A stretch of DNA of 25,727 nucleotides, from IMG/VR virus record IMGVR_UViG_3300043466_001282, positions 1 through 25,727 of that record; one strand, 5' to 3'. Below the pieces are notes generated by a model, which had not been told where the DNA came from, made no database searches, and saw only the letters and a program-made list of their open reading frames with translations. A program made the translations under genes and the position numbers. The first letter of the stretch is position 1; every line of letters starts with the position of its first letter. The stretch comes from a virus. Shown piece after piece: positions 9,753 to 19,609 of the stretch.

Positions 9753-12700
9753 GTACAAACGACGATCTAACACCAGATATTGCAAAATTGGAATTGGGTG
9801 ATACCTTTTATACTTGGTTCAATACTACCAATAAACTAATCGATTATGTAAATCCTATTCAAATTTATGATGTTTCTCTTGGCTATGGTTTAACAGAAAC
9901 TCGTTTAGCCGGAAATGTAACTATTGATTTGAATGTTGGAAAGGGTATTAGATTATTTCAAACAACCAATAATGGTGAGATAACAGTTGATATAGAAGGA
10001 GTGTATTCATCAGTTGCTGCTGTTCAAGATAATGATTATGTAATGTTCCAAAGACCAAATACAGACAATGAAAATTATTTATTTTCTGTTGTTGCATCTG
10101 ATATTTTACCACCAACAATAAACGATAATCATGAATTTTTGGGTGAAATAACGGTATACGCTTTTAATTGTAGAACACCTTACATTTATGCTGGTTACAA
10201 TGATTCTGGAACTACAGAATCTGGTTTTGTTCTATTCCCAACAGAAACATATGAACAAAGTTTATTATTTAATACAAATTATGATTCATGGATTCTTAGT
10301 TCAAATTTATTATTAAAATCCAACAAATCATTCTTATCAAACAGTACCAGTAAAGATTCTATTTTTAGATTTTCTACAAATGGTTCACAATATGATGTTG
10401 TTTTAGAATTTGCTATGGGAATGGACTCCACAACTTCAGATGATCATTCTTGGAAAATTGAGGCAAGGCATTATTTTAATACATTAGAATTTAATTATGT
10501 AGATACTGCAACAACAGAAGTCGATCATGTTATTTTTTCTGCAAGAGTAGATGATGTAACTACAGACAGTAGCACATTTATAATAGCAGATAAGATTGAA
10601 ATTGGAAATGTTGGTGATTCTACAACTAATTTTAAACAAATAACAGATTATACCGAAAACATAATACCTATAAGCAATTCTTATGGTGTATTGGATAATA
10701 AATGGACAAACAGATATGTCACGGAAGATTATGTCGGTATTTCTGTTGGTAATTTAGTAAAAATATATGATGACACAAATAATACAACTACAATAACTCG
10801 ATGTGATTTGTCCTCTTCATCTTCAAATGAATCTGATACATTCACTTTTGGTATAGTTGAAAGAATTTCTGGTGGAAAAGCATATATTGTAATGCTTGGT
10901 GAGTTTAATTTAGAAACAACTCCAAGTCCTGTTTTTGTGCCTGGAACTGTTTATTATCTAACTACAGGATCCACAAACTATACAGAAACAAAACCAGCAA
11001 CAGGTTTAATAAAACCAGTATTTATAGCAACTGGTGAGTCTAGTGGTGTAATATTCCCCATGGCATCAAATGCATTATCTTTTGGTAATGTATCTGTAAG
11101 TGCAGTTGGTGGAGCAGAAACTGGTTACATAGTTGGAGCAGGATCAACTGTTTATTCAAGTGCATCAAATGGTAATGTTGAACTTGTTGCTGGCAACGGC
11201 ATTTCTTTAGAAACAAACAACACAACAAAGAAAGTTACTATTAGAGCGGTAACACAAGGAAATGAACCTGCATGGAGTCAAATTTATGCAGACTCTGGTA
11301 ATCCATATGTACAAGCTTTAACTCCATATGATACATTAATACTTACTGGTGGTGGAGGTGGTATAGAAGTTATTGCAGATGATAATACTGATAGTGATAT
11401 CTTGACCTTCCAAGGAAGTTATTTTAGAAGTATAACAATACAAGGTGATGAAACCGATGCAATAGATGCTACCATCACTGCAGGAGTTGATGCAGAATTA
11501 ACATTATACGGAGGTGTTGGTATTCGTTTAACTAACCCTGTTGCAAATATGATTCGTATAGAAGCAACTGGTGATCTTGCAGCAACTATTGAAAATTATA
11601 GTTTAACATTAACACAAATACAAAAACAACCAAAAAATTCTGTTCTTTATACACTTGGTGCAACTGGTGCTTTATCAGATGTATCAACTCTACAGGCAAC
11701 ACAAAGGTCGTTGTTACTATACACAGGAAGCAGTATGACTTGGGCAACTCCAATCTCATTCTTCTCCACAAGTGTAACAGAAAACACTTCTGGTACAATA
11801 GTACCAAGTGCTACAAGATTTTTAGGAATTTCAGCGCATGTTGCTGGTAGTACATCACCTATAGGTGGCACTAATGGCACTGCATCATTTATGTTTGATA
11901 GTAGCGTTAAACCAAATAGTATAGACAATGTTAGAATGGCATTAATACAAGGTTCTGGAATAACATTAGAAGTTGTAAATAGCACTGCAAGCGGTGATTG
12001 GGTAGGAGTTCCTGGTATTAAAATAAGTAATAGTGATTCGACTACAAAATTTAGAAAGGTTTATGTTTCAAATACAGGTGAAACAATTGAAGCGAATGCA
12101 TCTGGTATATTAACATTTACATCACCAGTGGGTTCACCAATAGCACTTGATAGTGATACAAATTCAGATGTAGTATATTTTAACATATATGCAAACTCAA
12201 TAAGAAATGAACATTTAGATGAAATGCCAGATAATACAGTTAAGGTTGGTATAGGAGACACCGATAATACACCGTCTGATTTGTTCATAGCTCAAAATAG
12301 TATACTTGGTCGTTTGAGTGGTGATTTACAATCACTTGATGGTGATGATATTAGAAGCATTTTAAGTCTTTCTGGTTCTTATTATTATAACGAAGTAGGT
12401 ACAGATAGTGGTTCCGTTCAAGCATCTTCTGGAAATGAAACTTTAACAATAGTCGGCGGAGCTGGCATATCAGTTCAAGTAAATACCAATCAAGAAATTG
12501 AAATTATTAATACATTACCAGATGGTGCTGGAGAAGATTTGGGTATCAGTGTTCTTGGTACTAGATCCTTACCAACAACTGGTGGTGCATTTACGAATAA
12601 CGATGTTGCTGCTGGCATAAACAAAATGTATTTTGCAGTTGGTGATTTGGGATATACCGTAGAAAAATTGTCTACTCTAACTGCATCAGTAAAACCATTC

Positions 12701-13906
12701 ATCTCTTGGACAACAATTGGCAAATCTGATAGTTCTATTACAAATGATTCAACACAAGGTTCTGGTTTATTATATGGTAAGTCATCCGGCAGTGAATTTT
12801 CTTCACAATTTTCACAAATAGGAAATGGCGTAAGTGGATGGAGAATACCATATATAGATCCTTCAGATTCAACACTTAGGTATTTTGCTAAAACTAGTGG
12901 GAATATTACATTAAATGTCGCAAATAATGGTCAATTCTTGGTATTTGCAGATGATGGTTCATTAACTGTTAGCAATTCTTATGTTAAAGAAATATCAGAA
13001 ACCATATCTGGTATTAAAATAACAACATTATCTACTACTCTTAGACGCATTGATGAAGATACAACAAGTCCATTAACATTTAATCAGTACAAATCGACTT
13101 TGGGAACATACTGGTTTGACAATAAAACTGCAATAGATTTAGATGGTGAGAATACATTTGTTTTTGCAACTGCAAATAATGTAACAAATTTTGCAAATAC
13201 GGTAGTACTAAAATTTGGAAATTCATTATCAATAACGGCAGCAACTCCACCATTGTCACAATATACAACTATATCCAACACAGATATAATAGTTAAACAA
13301 TTTTCAAGTTCTTGGTATAATTTGTCTAATCAAAAAATGTGTCTACCAACAGATATTTTTATTGGTGTTGGACCAACCACAGCAGATAATGCAGGATCTA
13401 CGGGTTATATAATTAAAAATGATAGTTCCACTGGTTCATTAGTTTTAACAAATTATAATTTGAATGTATATGGTTCCAGAGAAACACAAAAAGACAGAAG
13501 TTCAAAATTAAGTTTAGAGGTATTGAATGTTGACCCGGGTTCATCTTCAACTGCATATTCTGCAGCAAAAACAGTTGGTTCAATAATACACTGCTATCCC
13601 GATCCAACAACACTGAGTTCATCAGGAACACTAGATACATTTAGTGTTAGTGGTAGAAAATCTGTCAAATATTTAATTCAGGCTGTCAATAGCAGTGACA
13701 AAGCATTTACAACTGAATTTATAGTACAGAGTAATTCAACGGCAAATACATGTAATTATATCCAATATGCTTCGGTTGTTGAAACTGGAGGATTTACTCT
13801 AGATGTTAGTGCTACAATAAATACTGGTACAGTTACTGTAAGTTGTAATTCCGTCACTCAAGGAATAACCTTGTCATCTGTAAGGATAATGAAAATAGAG
13901 ATTTAA
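9749..13906 (+). CDS. Tail-fibre-like structural protein
   Basis: This 1385-residue protein is rich in Ser, Thr, Gly and Asn, with the beta-repeat character of marine myovirus tail fibres. The N-terminus (residues about 5-40: 'ELGDTFYTWFNTTNKLIDYV') resembles the conserved fibre head motif 'l...dTf..W...tN.iid.vN', probably the virion attachment end. A recurring unit of the form 'tdSG...a....dtLtivGGgGI.v......i.I' appears near residues 505-550 and 880-920. Shorter '(G)nGI' strands occur near 65, 480, 588 and 715. Around residues 825-875 the pattern 'LFIAQNSILGRLSGDLQSLD' is also fibre-like. The last 85 residues ('KYLIQAVNSSDKAFTTEFIV' onward) form a separate beta-rich end domain that may carry the tip or trimerisation function. 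It overlaps the preceding gene by ATGA and is followed one base later by the cysteine-rich protein gene. The fibre assignment rests on composition and repeats, not on a recognised T4 gene. Confidence 0.65.
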   Translation: MSTNDDLTPDIAKLELGDTFYTWFNTTNKLIDYVNPIQIYDVSLGYGLTETRLAGNVTIDLNVGKGIRLFQTTNNGEITVDIEGVYSSVAAVQDNDYVMFQRPNTDNENYLFSVVASDILPPTINDNHEFLGEITVYAFNCRTPYIYAGYNDSGTTESGFVLFPTETYEQSLLFNTNYDSWILSSNLLLKSNKSFLSNSTSKDSIFRFSTNGSQYDVVLEFAMGMDSTTSDDHSWKIEARHYFNTLEFNYVDTATTEVDHVIFSARVDDVTTDSSTFIIADKIEIGNVGDSTTNFKQITDYTENIIPISNSYGVLDNKWTNRYVTEDYVGISVGNLVKIYDDTNNTTTITRCDLSSSSSNESDTFTFGIVERISGGKAYIVMLGEFNLETTPSPVFVPGTVYYLTTGSTNYTETKPATGLIKPVFIATGESSGVIFPMASNALSFGNVSVSAVGGAETGYIVGAGSTVYSSASNGNVELVAGNGISLETNNTTKKVTIRAVTQGNEPAWSQIYADSGNPYVQALTPYDTLILTGGGGGIEVIADDNTDSDILTFQGSYFRSITIQGDETDAIDATITAGVDAELTLYGGVGIRLTNPVANMIRIEATGDLAATIENYSLTLTQIQKQPKNSVLYTLGATGALSDVSTLQATQRSLLLYTGSSMTWATPISFFSTSVTENTSGTIVPSATRFLGISAHVAGSTSPIGGTNGTASFMFDSSVKPNSIDNVRMALIQGSGITLEVVNSTASGDWVGVPGIKISNSDSTTKFRKVYVSNTGETIEANASGILTFTSPVGSPIALDSDTNSDVVYFNIYANSIRNEHLDEMPDNTVKVGIGDTDNTPSDLFIAQNSILGRLSGDLQSLDGDDIRSILSLSGSYYYNEVGTDSGSVQASSGNETLTIVGGAGISVQVNTNQEIEIINTLPDGAGEDLGISVLGTRSLPTTGGAFTNNDVAAGINKMYFAVGDLGYTVEKLSTLTASVKPFISWTTIGKSDSSITNDSTQGSGLLYGKSSGSEFSSQFSQIGNGVSGWRIPYIDPSDSTLRYFAKTSGNITLNVANNGQFLVFADDGSLTVSNSYVKEISETISGIKITTLSTTLRRIDEDTTSPLTFNQYKSTLGTYWFDNKTAIDLDGENTFVFATANNVTNFANTVVLKFGNSLSITAATPPLSQYTTISNTDIIVKQFSSSWYNLSNQKMCLPTDIFIGVGPTTADNAGSTGYIIKNDSSTGSLVLTNYNLNVYGSRETQKDRSSKLSLEVLNVDPGSSSTAYSAAKTVGSIIHCYPDPTTLSSSGTLDTFSVSGRKSVKYLIQAVNSSDKAFTTEFIVQSNSTANTCNYIQYASVVETGGFTLDVSATINTGTVTVSCNSVTQGITLSSVRIMKIEI

Positions 13907-13907
13907 T

Positions 13908-16694
13908 ATGGCAGATCCATTCAATAAGTTTAATTCGAAATCTGGTTTTGAATTAAACATTGACAACATTGTATCTAAAATAAGATTGGATTTTGACACA
14001 AATGTTTCAAATCCAGATAATTATATTTTAGGTGTAAATGCTGAACAGAATGAATTTGTTTTAATAGATCCATCAATAGTTAATAATACAAATCAAGTAG
14101 AAAATACATTTGATTTAGCAATATTAGGCAATAATATGTTAGGTCAAGTAAATCATTATGTTTTTGAAAAATTAGTAGATCCTTCTGTTGTTGGTTGTTC
14201 AAATTGTGATGCAACTACAGATATAAAACAATTAATAAGTTCTGGTTCATTGCCAATAGTCAATAAAGAAGTAATAGCAGAATTTGAAGTAAATCCTAAC
14301 GCAGTTCATGCGTTAGAGATTGAATTAGTTGGTCATAGAAAAATATGTGATGAAAATGGTAATTGTTTTGATGGGTGGTCTGATCAACAAAATTTGGTGA
14401 AAAAGACTTTAGTAACAAACACAAATGCATTATCTGATATGTTATCCACAAACAGAAATGCTCAATTTTCTTTTATAGATTATTCATGTTGTAAATGCTG
14501 TGATGCATATACATTATATCAAAATGGTGAAATAACTGAAAATCAAGCAAAAACAATTTGCACCAATACCAATGAGTTTATTAAAATAGATGGTTTTGTT
14601 GTTCCTGATTTTTATAGTTATTGTACAACACAAAATCAACCATATTTTGACGAATTCAGTACTACATTAGAAACAATTTCTATGTGTCGTTTGATAGAAA
14701 AAACTTCAGAAAATTATGGTGCTGGTATTAATAGTGATTTAAATTCATGTATTGATAGTTCATCTAAAATAGCCTTGAAATTTCCTAGTATACCAGTAGT
14801 AAAACTCACAGGTGGGGGATGTGGATGCGGCACTGGAAGTGATGGTAATTGTGCTTGCTGTGAAGGTGACAGAGGTTCTTCAAACTCACTTTGTTGTTGT
14901 TTGGAAAGAACAGGTGGAGATATTGATGCGTGTTGCAAAATACAAGGAAGTCTATGTCCTGTATGTAAATTCTCCATACCTGATTGTTCTGGTTGTGAAG
15001 GTGGTAGGTGTTGTACTGTAGATGGTGAACCAACACCAGCACCAACAACGGCTGAGCCAACAACTCCAGCGCCACCACCAGCAACTACCACCACTACAAC
15101 TACATTACCACCATCAGCAACTACCACCACTACAACTACATTACCACCATCAGCAACTACATCACCACCAACAACACTACCACCAACACCAGGTTGGACA
15201 TGTTTAGGTCCTGATGATTGTGTGCAAGATGATACTTCAACTTGTTTTAATCAAACTGAATGCTGTTCTGAATGTGATACTAAGTGGGTATGTGATCCAA
15301 TGTTCCTTCCAATACCCCCCGCTACTCATGGATGTATGCAAAGACCTTCTAGTGATACATGTGATAGACCTGAATACGACACATTGCAAGATTGTTTAGA
15401 CGATTCTAATGCGTGTGGAAATTCTTGGAGATGTTCTATTAATGGTGTTTGTGAAGAAGTAGATGGGTGTGTTGGTAATTTTAGAACAAGAGAAGAATGT
15501 CAGGCATCCGGAACATGTGGTAGATATATTTGTAGAAGTTCTCAAAGAACTTGTGAACAATGTGAGTTTGTTCCTGATACTTCAGTTGGTTATGCCACAC
15601 TAGAATTATGCAATTCTCAAAGTCAGTGCAATAAACAGTCTTATAGTTGTAATAACAGTATAGTTTGTCCTGATGGTAGAGAAATAGAAGGTATTTGTGA
15701 ACAAGTTTGCACTGGTGGTGAATTTACATCTCTAACAGAATGTGTAAATTCTGGTTGTGAAACAACTGATTTTGGACCAAGATGGAGATGTAACAATAAG
15801 TTTTGTGAGTTCGTTTCTCCTTGTGATGATACAAGTCCTCAACAGTTCTGGACTAGAGCAGAATGCCAAGAATCTTGTGGTGATTTTAATTGCAGAACTA
15901 ATGTCTGCACTAGGGAAGAAGGCTCTGGTCAATATCCATCTCTTGAAAATTGTGTAAATGATTGTGAATGTGTTGTATATTTAAATTTGCAAAGTTCAAC
16001 AACTGGTTGTTCAGAATGTCAAATAAGATGTGGTACAACAAAGAAAATAGAAAATGGCGGATCATGTATTGGTTGTGATTCTTTGGGTAGAAATTGTCTC
16101 AGATGCACAAATATATTCAATAACATGTTAGATTGTGAAATTTTTAGACAAAACAATAATTTAATACCACATACTTGTTCCGGTTCTCGTTGCGTACCAA
16201 CATCAAACTCAGAACCACAATTTGAAAATTGCGGTAATTATTGTTCAAAAACACAATGTGAAGAAATTTGTTCAGTACCAAGTGGTTATAATTGTGTAAA
16301 CAACAAGTGTCAACCTGATTATTGCGGAAGAGGACAATATAGAACCTATGATGAGTGTAAAGAATCATGTTCCGTTCCACTATCATGTGGTTATAACTGT
16401 GTTCCAAATATATTAAATCCGAGAATAAACGAATGCAAACCTGCATGTGGAGCTCAAACAGATGAAGGTAATGTATCTGGTGGTTCTAGTGTTCCTGGTG
16501 AATTCCAATCATTATCAATGTGTAAACAATTATGTTTATCAGATTTGGGTTGGACATGCAAAGGAAACAATTGTGTAAGAGCAACTATCGAAGATGGACC
16601 GGGACAATATGAAACATACAAAGAGTGTGTTGAGAGATGTATTATACCTAATCAAGCCCCATGTGGTGTTGCACCAAGAATATTGAGGACTTAA
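13908..16694 (+). CDS. Cysteine-rich repeat surface protein with Pro/Thr linker
   Basis: This 928-residue protein has about 95 cysteines by hand count. The order is as follows. Residues 1-60 form an N-terminal module ('FNKFNSKSGFELN') shared with the proteins at 18878 and 19606. A beta-rich region to about 300 includes a CCKCC cluster near residue 194. A very Cys/Gly-rich segment spans about 303-371. A Pro/Thr/Ala linker spans about 375-429. An array of about ten degenerate units then runs to the C-terminus, with pattern [WY]xCxxxxC...G.[YF].[ST]..[EN]C...C, each about 30-65 residues. There is no signal peptide or membrane segment. The units look like small disulfide- or metal-stabilised knots; I cannot match them to a named family. 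The shared N-terminus and location between fibre-like genes suggest a virion-borne adhesin or decoration protein (inference). The start one base after the upstream stop has only a weak GAGA ribosome binding site. Confidence 0.6.
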   Translation: MADPFNKFNSKSGFELNIDNIVSKIRLDFDTNVSNPDNYILGVNAEQNEFVLIDPSIVNNTNQVENTFDLAILGNNMLGQVNHYVFEKLVDPSVVGCSNCDATTDIKQLISSGSLPIVNKEVIAEFEVNPNAVHALEIELVGHRKICDENGNCFDGWSDQQNLVKKTLVTNTNALSDMLSTNRNAQFSFIDYSCCKCCDAYTLYQNGEITENQAKTICTNTNEFIKIDGFVVPDFYSYCTTQNQPYFDEFSTTLETISMCRLIEKTSENYGAGINSDLNSCIDSSSKIALKFPSIPVVKLTGGGCGCGTGSDGNCACCEGDRGSSNSLCCCLERTGGDIDACCKIQGSLCPVCKFSIPDCSGCEGGRCCTVDGEPTPAPTTAEPTTPAPPPATTTTTTTLPPSATTTTTTTLPPSATTSPPTTLPPTPGWTCLGPDDCVQDDTSTCFNQTECCSECDTKWVCDPMFLPIPPATHGCMQRPSSDTCDRPEYDTLQDCLDDSNACGNSWRCSINGVCEEVDGCVGNFRTREECQASGTCGRYICRSSQRTCEQCEFVPDTSVGYATLELCNSQSQCNKQSYSCNNSIVCPDGREIEGICEQVCTGGEFTSLTECVNSGCETTDFGPRWRCNNKFCEFVSPCDDTSPQQFWTRAECQESCGDFNCRTNVCTREEGSGQYPSLENCVNDCECVVYLNLQSSTTGCSECQIRCGTTKKIENGGSCIGCDSLGRNCLRCTNIFNNMLDCEIFRQNNNLIPHTCSGSRCVPTSNSEPQFENCGNYCSKTQCEEICSVPSGYNCVNNKCQPDYCGRGQYRTYDECKESCSVPLSCGYNCVPNILNPRINECKPACGAQTDEGNVSGGSSVPGEFQSLSMCKQLCLSDLGWTCKGNNCVRATIEDGPGQYETYKECVERCIIPNQAPCGVAPRILRT
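15081..15188 (+). repeat. 36-bp tandem repeat, three copies (third degenerate)
   Basis: Bases 15081-15116 and 15117-15152 are identical 36-mers encoding a 12-residue unit, ATTTTTTTLPPS. Bases 15153-15188 are a diverged third copy (ATTSPPTTLPPT). They make up most of the Pro/Thr linker of the cysteine-rich protein. Because the unit is a multiple of three, gain or loss of a copy keeps the frame and only changes linker length. Confidence 0.9.
16685..16689 (+). promoter_or_regulatory. Ribosome binding site
   Basis: GAGGA lies 6 bases before the ATG at 16696, inside the last codons of the cysteine-rich protein gene. It supports the start of the 726-residue protein. Confidence 0.55.
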
Positions 16695-16695
16695 A

Positions 16696-18876
16696 ATGTC
16701 AGAAAAATATACAATATTAAGTGAGCAAGCAATAGAAATACAAGAACTTTCTGTAACACAGTCTTCAGAAAATATTTTACACAAAAATGGATTACAAAAT
16801 AATTCATATACACCTGGTAGTTGTGCAAATGATGGTAATAATATAACCAGTGATTATATGAAATATTCTTCATCTGGAAATTGTAGTGATTATGAATCTA
16901 AAACATTAAACAGTCACGATTCTACTTGTTCTGATTATTGGCTAAAAGAAATACAAACAAATGATGAAACAGCAAACAATAGACAATTACATTGGTTAAA
17001 TGGTGGTTATTTTTATGGTATGTCAGAATATAGAAAATATATTGAAGATGAATTAGGAACAATTCATTTTAGTAATACTATAAAATATGATAATGTTTAT
17101 AGAGATGTAAATAATAATATTGAAATTGAAACATCGAATATTCCTCAATTTTATTTAAATACAAAAAGAGAATTTAAGATTCTTTCGGATGAAACATATC
17201 TTGGTTCAATTCCATATATGTTTAATATTAAACAATCATTTCTTTCAATTAATAATTGGTATGATTTACCTCAAAAAAATATAAACTCTTTAGTACCATC
17301 TTCATTATATAATGAAGCAACTAATAAATTTCAATCAATATTTAAAGAAACTCCAGAGGCTATCAATAATTGTGGTTATACTATATGTCCAGTTGTTGCA
17401 AAACCAAGCAATATAATTGAAATGGATGATGTTTTTGTCATGTTAAGTAATGGCAACATAACTTATTTTCCATTGACAAATGAAAATATATTCAGAACAT
17501 TTTATCATAGAATAGATTTTACTTTATCTACATTGGTTCAAACACCGGGTTCAACTTATAATATTGATATTATAACGCCATCATTTTCTGTGTATGACAT
17601 CTTAAATAATTATATTGGTTCAGTACAAAATACAAGTTTTAACTCTTATTTTGTAAGCAATGCACCCAAAACTTTATATGGTTTAACTACAACAAATGTA
17701 AGTTTAGCAAAGTCATCAACAGAATTTTATAATAATCATAAATTTATAGTATATTTAACCAAAGATCCAGATGATTCAACTAAAACTATTTTGTGGGTTG
17801 ATAGGTCTTTACCAACTGTGGTAAATGAATTTAATGAAATAGAAGATAGTATAAATGGAAAATTACTGTTAAAAGATATTGTCAGTTATATGAAAACTCA
17901 ATATAGTAATATTCCACTCACAGTTACTTTATATAAATTTACTACTACTGATATATCTACTATAAATTTAAATAAAATAGACAATTTACTTGGTTCTGGT
18001 GCATTTTTACAATCTGCTGAAAATCCAACTGGTCAATTCGACTCTGATCCAAACTTAGTAATAAAATTAAATGATGAAAAAAATGATATTTTGGATAATT
18101 TATATTCTGAATATGGCGATTTTGCTGAATTTGTTATAATGATTAAAGCAACAACATATTTAACTGGATTCACAAACAACACAAAAAATTTAACACAATC
18201 ATTATCCGTTGATCTGGTAAATAATAAACAACTTTTTGGTGTTTTAGAATCAGCAGATATTCAATTAAATCATTCTTTATTCGATGAGTATTCGTCAAAA
18301 TTTTCAACACCAGATTATTCTGCAATTAAGAAATACGATGGTAATAGTGGCAAAAAAAATTCAATTCCTTTAAGAGGATCTGAATATGTTGAATCTGAAA
18401 ATTCAAATTATCCATCAATACGATACATCAGAAAACCAGATGGTAAATTTTATATACAAGTTTTAGCAGGTGCATTTCCATATTATCATTCCGTTGTTCA
18501 TTATCCAACCACTCGTTTATTAACACCAAGTGGTGTAGAAAATCCAGTAGAAAAAAGTTTGAAACAAGTGTGTTCAAAATCAAACGATTGGTACAATCAT
18601 GTTGCTACTACAAAATGGACATGTGTTATAAAACACACACAATTTGGTTCAGATTCTAGTGAATATATTAATACAGAAGCAGATAAGAGTAAAACAATTG
18701 CACCACAAAGCAGTATTGTTGGTTCTAACCCTCCAGGTAAAAAACCCTCAGTATACAATCCAGGTTCTATATATGAGGGTGGAGGTATTTCTGGTGGCTC
18801 TGGTGGAGGAATTAATAGACCCGGAGATGGAATATCAATAGAAGTAGAAACAGAAAATAATATAGGAATAGAATAA
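16696..18876 (+). CDS. Unrecognised 726-residue protein in adhesin block
   Basis: I do not recognise this protein. It is rich in Asn, Ser, Tyr and Thr and is predicted mostly beta and soluble, with no signal peptide or membrane segment. Residues about 38-82 hold three closely spaced cysteine motifs of the form [GS]-x-C followed by Asp/Tyr (SCANDG, NCSDY, TCSDYW). Another pair, CGYTIC, lies near residue 227. Near the C-terminus residues about 570-660 contain 'RYIRKPDGKFYIQVLAGAFP' and two tryptophan-cysteine stretches (KQVCSKSNDWYN, TKWTC). The last 60 residues are a Gly/Ser/Pro-rich tail (GGGISGGSGGG) ending in an acidic stretch, which could be a flexible or binding tail. It lacks the N-terminal module shared by its neighbours. 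It begins one base after the upstream stop and ends one base before the next ATG. Context suggests a virion surface or assembly protein (inference). Confidence 0.5.
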   Translation: MSEKYTILSEQAIEIQELSVTQSSENILHKNGLQNNSYTPGSCANDGNNITSDYMKYSSSGNCSDYESKTLNSHDSTCSDYWLKEIQTNDETANNRQLHWLNGGYFYGMSEYRKYIEDELGTIHFSNTIKYDNVYRDVNNNIEIETSNIPQFYLNTKREFKILSDETYLGSIPYMFNIKQSFLSINNWYDLPQKNINSLVPSSLYNEATNKFQSIFKETPEAINNCGYTICPVVAKPSNIIEMDDVFVMLSNGNITYFPLTNENIFRTFYHRIDFTLSTLVQTPGSTYNIDIITPSFSVYDILNNYIGSVQNTSFNSYFVSNAPKTLYGLTTTNVSLAKSSTEFYNNHKFIVYLTKDPDDSTKTILWVDRSLPTVVNEFNEIEDSINGKLLLKDIVSYMKTQYSNIPLTVTLYKFTTTDISTINLNKIDNLLGSGAFLQSAENPTGQFDSDPNLVIKLNDEKNDILDNLYSEYGDFAEFVIMIKATTYLTGFTNNTKNLTQSLSVDLVNNKQLFGVLESADIQLNHSLFDEYSSKFSTPDYSAIKKYDGNSGKKNSIPLRGSEYVESENSNYPSIRYIRKPDGKFYIQVLAGAFPYYHSVVHYPTTRLLTPSGVENPVEKSLKQVCSKSNDWYNHVATTKWTCVIKHTQFGSDSSEYINTEADKSKTIAPQSSIVGSNPPGKKPSVYNPGSIYEGGGISGGSGGGINRPGDGISIEVETENNIGIE

Positions 18877-18877
18877 A

Positions 18878-19609
18878 ATGCCAGATAATGTGAATAAATT
18901 TAATTCTAAATATGGATTTGATTTAAATCAAGTTCAAAGTATATCTATTTCTGGTAGTAGAACTCTTATAGATAAAGTTTTAATTGTAAGACAAGATCCA
19001 ATAACTCTAAAATACTATTTAGAACCACAAGATATTGGAATACAACATGGAATAAACGATACAACATTGACATTAAAAGATGATACTTATCATTATGTAA
19101 AATCATTTGTATTTTTAAATAATTCACAATTACAAAATAAATTATTATTTTCTATAGATGTAGATTTTGACAATAAAACCCAGGGAATACTTTCTATTCA
19201 AGGTAAACTTATGGCAAAAGAAACATTAGTCGATAATACTTTCCATAATTATATTTTTGAAATAGGCAATCAATTACCATATGATCATGTAACTGGTATA
19301 AGTTATATAAGACCAATGCAGAATAAATCATTATTTTTATATAATAATGGTGAAATAAAACAAATAGATGATGAATTATATACAGAATACAAGTTAACAA
19401 ATAATGTAACAAAAAAACATATTAATCCAATTTTTTCTACAATAGCAATAGATGGTTTTGATTTTGATTTATCAAAATCACCGTATATTGAAATACAAGA
19501 AAATACAGATAATCTTTACGAGATAAATATATTCTGTAATCCTTTTAGTGTTAATACACAAAAAATAGAATGGTTTGGAAATATTGAAATAACGGTAGCA
19601 GCAACATGA
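18878..19609 (+). CDS. Small structural protein, paralogous scaffold of the next gene
   Basis: This 243-residue protein has no cysteine-rich module and no linker. Residues 5-50 ('VNKFNSKYGFDLN', then 'TLIDKVLIVR' and 'YYLEPQDI') match the N-terminal module of the proteins at 13908 and especially 19606. Its last 35 residues ('QKIEWFGNIEITVAAT') match the end of the 1054-residue protein ('ETINWFGKADLFVSIT'). The middle also lines up loosely: 'VKSFVF' with 'IKSFIVPF', and 'SIDVDFDNKTQGILSIQGKL' with a 'VDMNVDL...IRTIEIKHKL' stretch. It therefore looks like the bare beta-sandwich scaffold of its larger neighbour, from a tandem duplication. The gene has an AGGA ribosome binding site at 18864-18867, and its stop overlaps the next ATG as ATGA. 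A role as virion decoration or adhesin base is inferred. Confidence 0.6.
   Translation: MPDNVNKFNSKYGFDLNQVQSISISGSRTLIDKVLIVRQDPITLKYYLEPQDIGIQHGINDTTLTLKDDTYHYVKSFVFLNNSQLQNKLLFSIDVDFDNKTQGILSIQGKLMAKETLVDNTFHNYIFEIGNQLPYDHVTGISYIRPMQNKSLFLYNNGEIKQIDDELYTEYKLTNNVTKKHINPIFSTIAIDGFDFDLSKSPYIEIQENTDNLYEINIFCNPFSVNTQKIEWFGNIEITVAAT

Noticed and set aside
11647-11985. 112-codon minus-strand ORF within the fibre-like gene
   Set aside because: No ribosome binding site or recognisable protein; all surrounding genes are on the plus strand and the plus frame is continuous.
14714-15207. Overlapping minus- and plus-frame ORFs (Val-rich, Gln/His-rich) across the Pro/Thr linker
   Set aside because: They are frame shadows of the ACN/CCA repeat in the cysteine-rich protein gene; the repeats have few stops in any frame.
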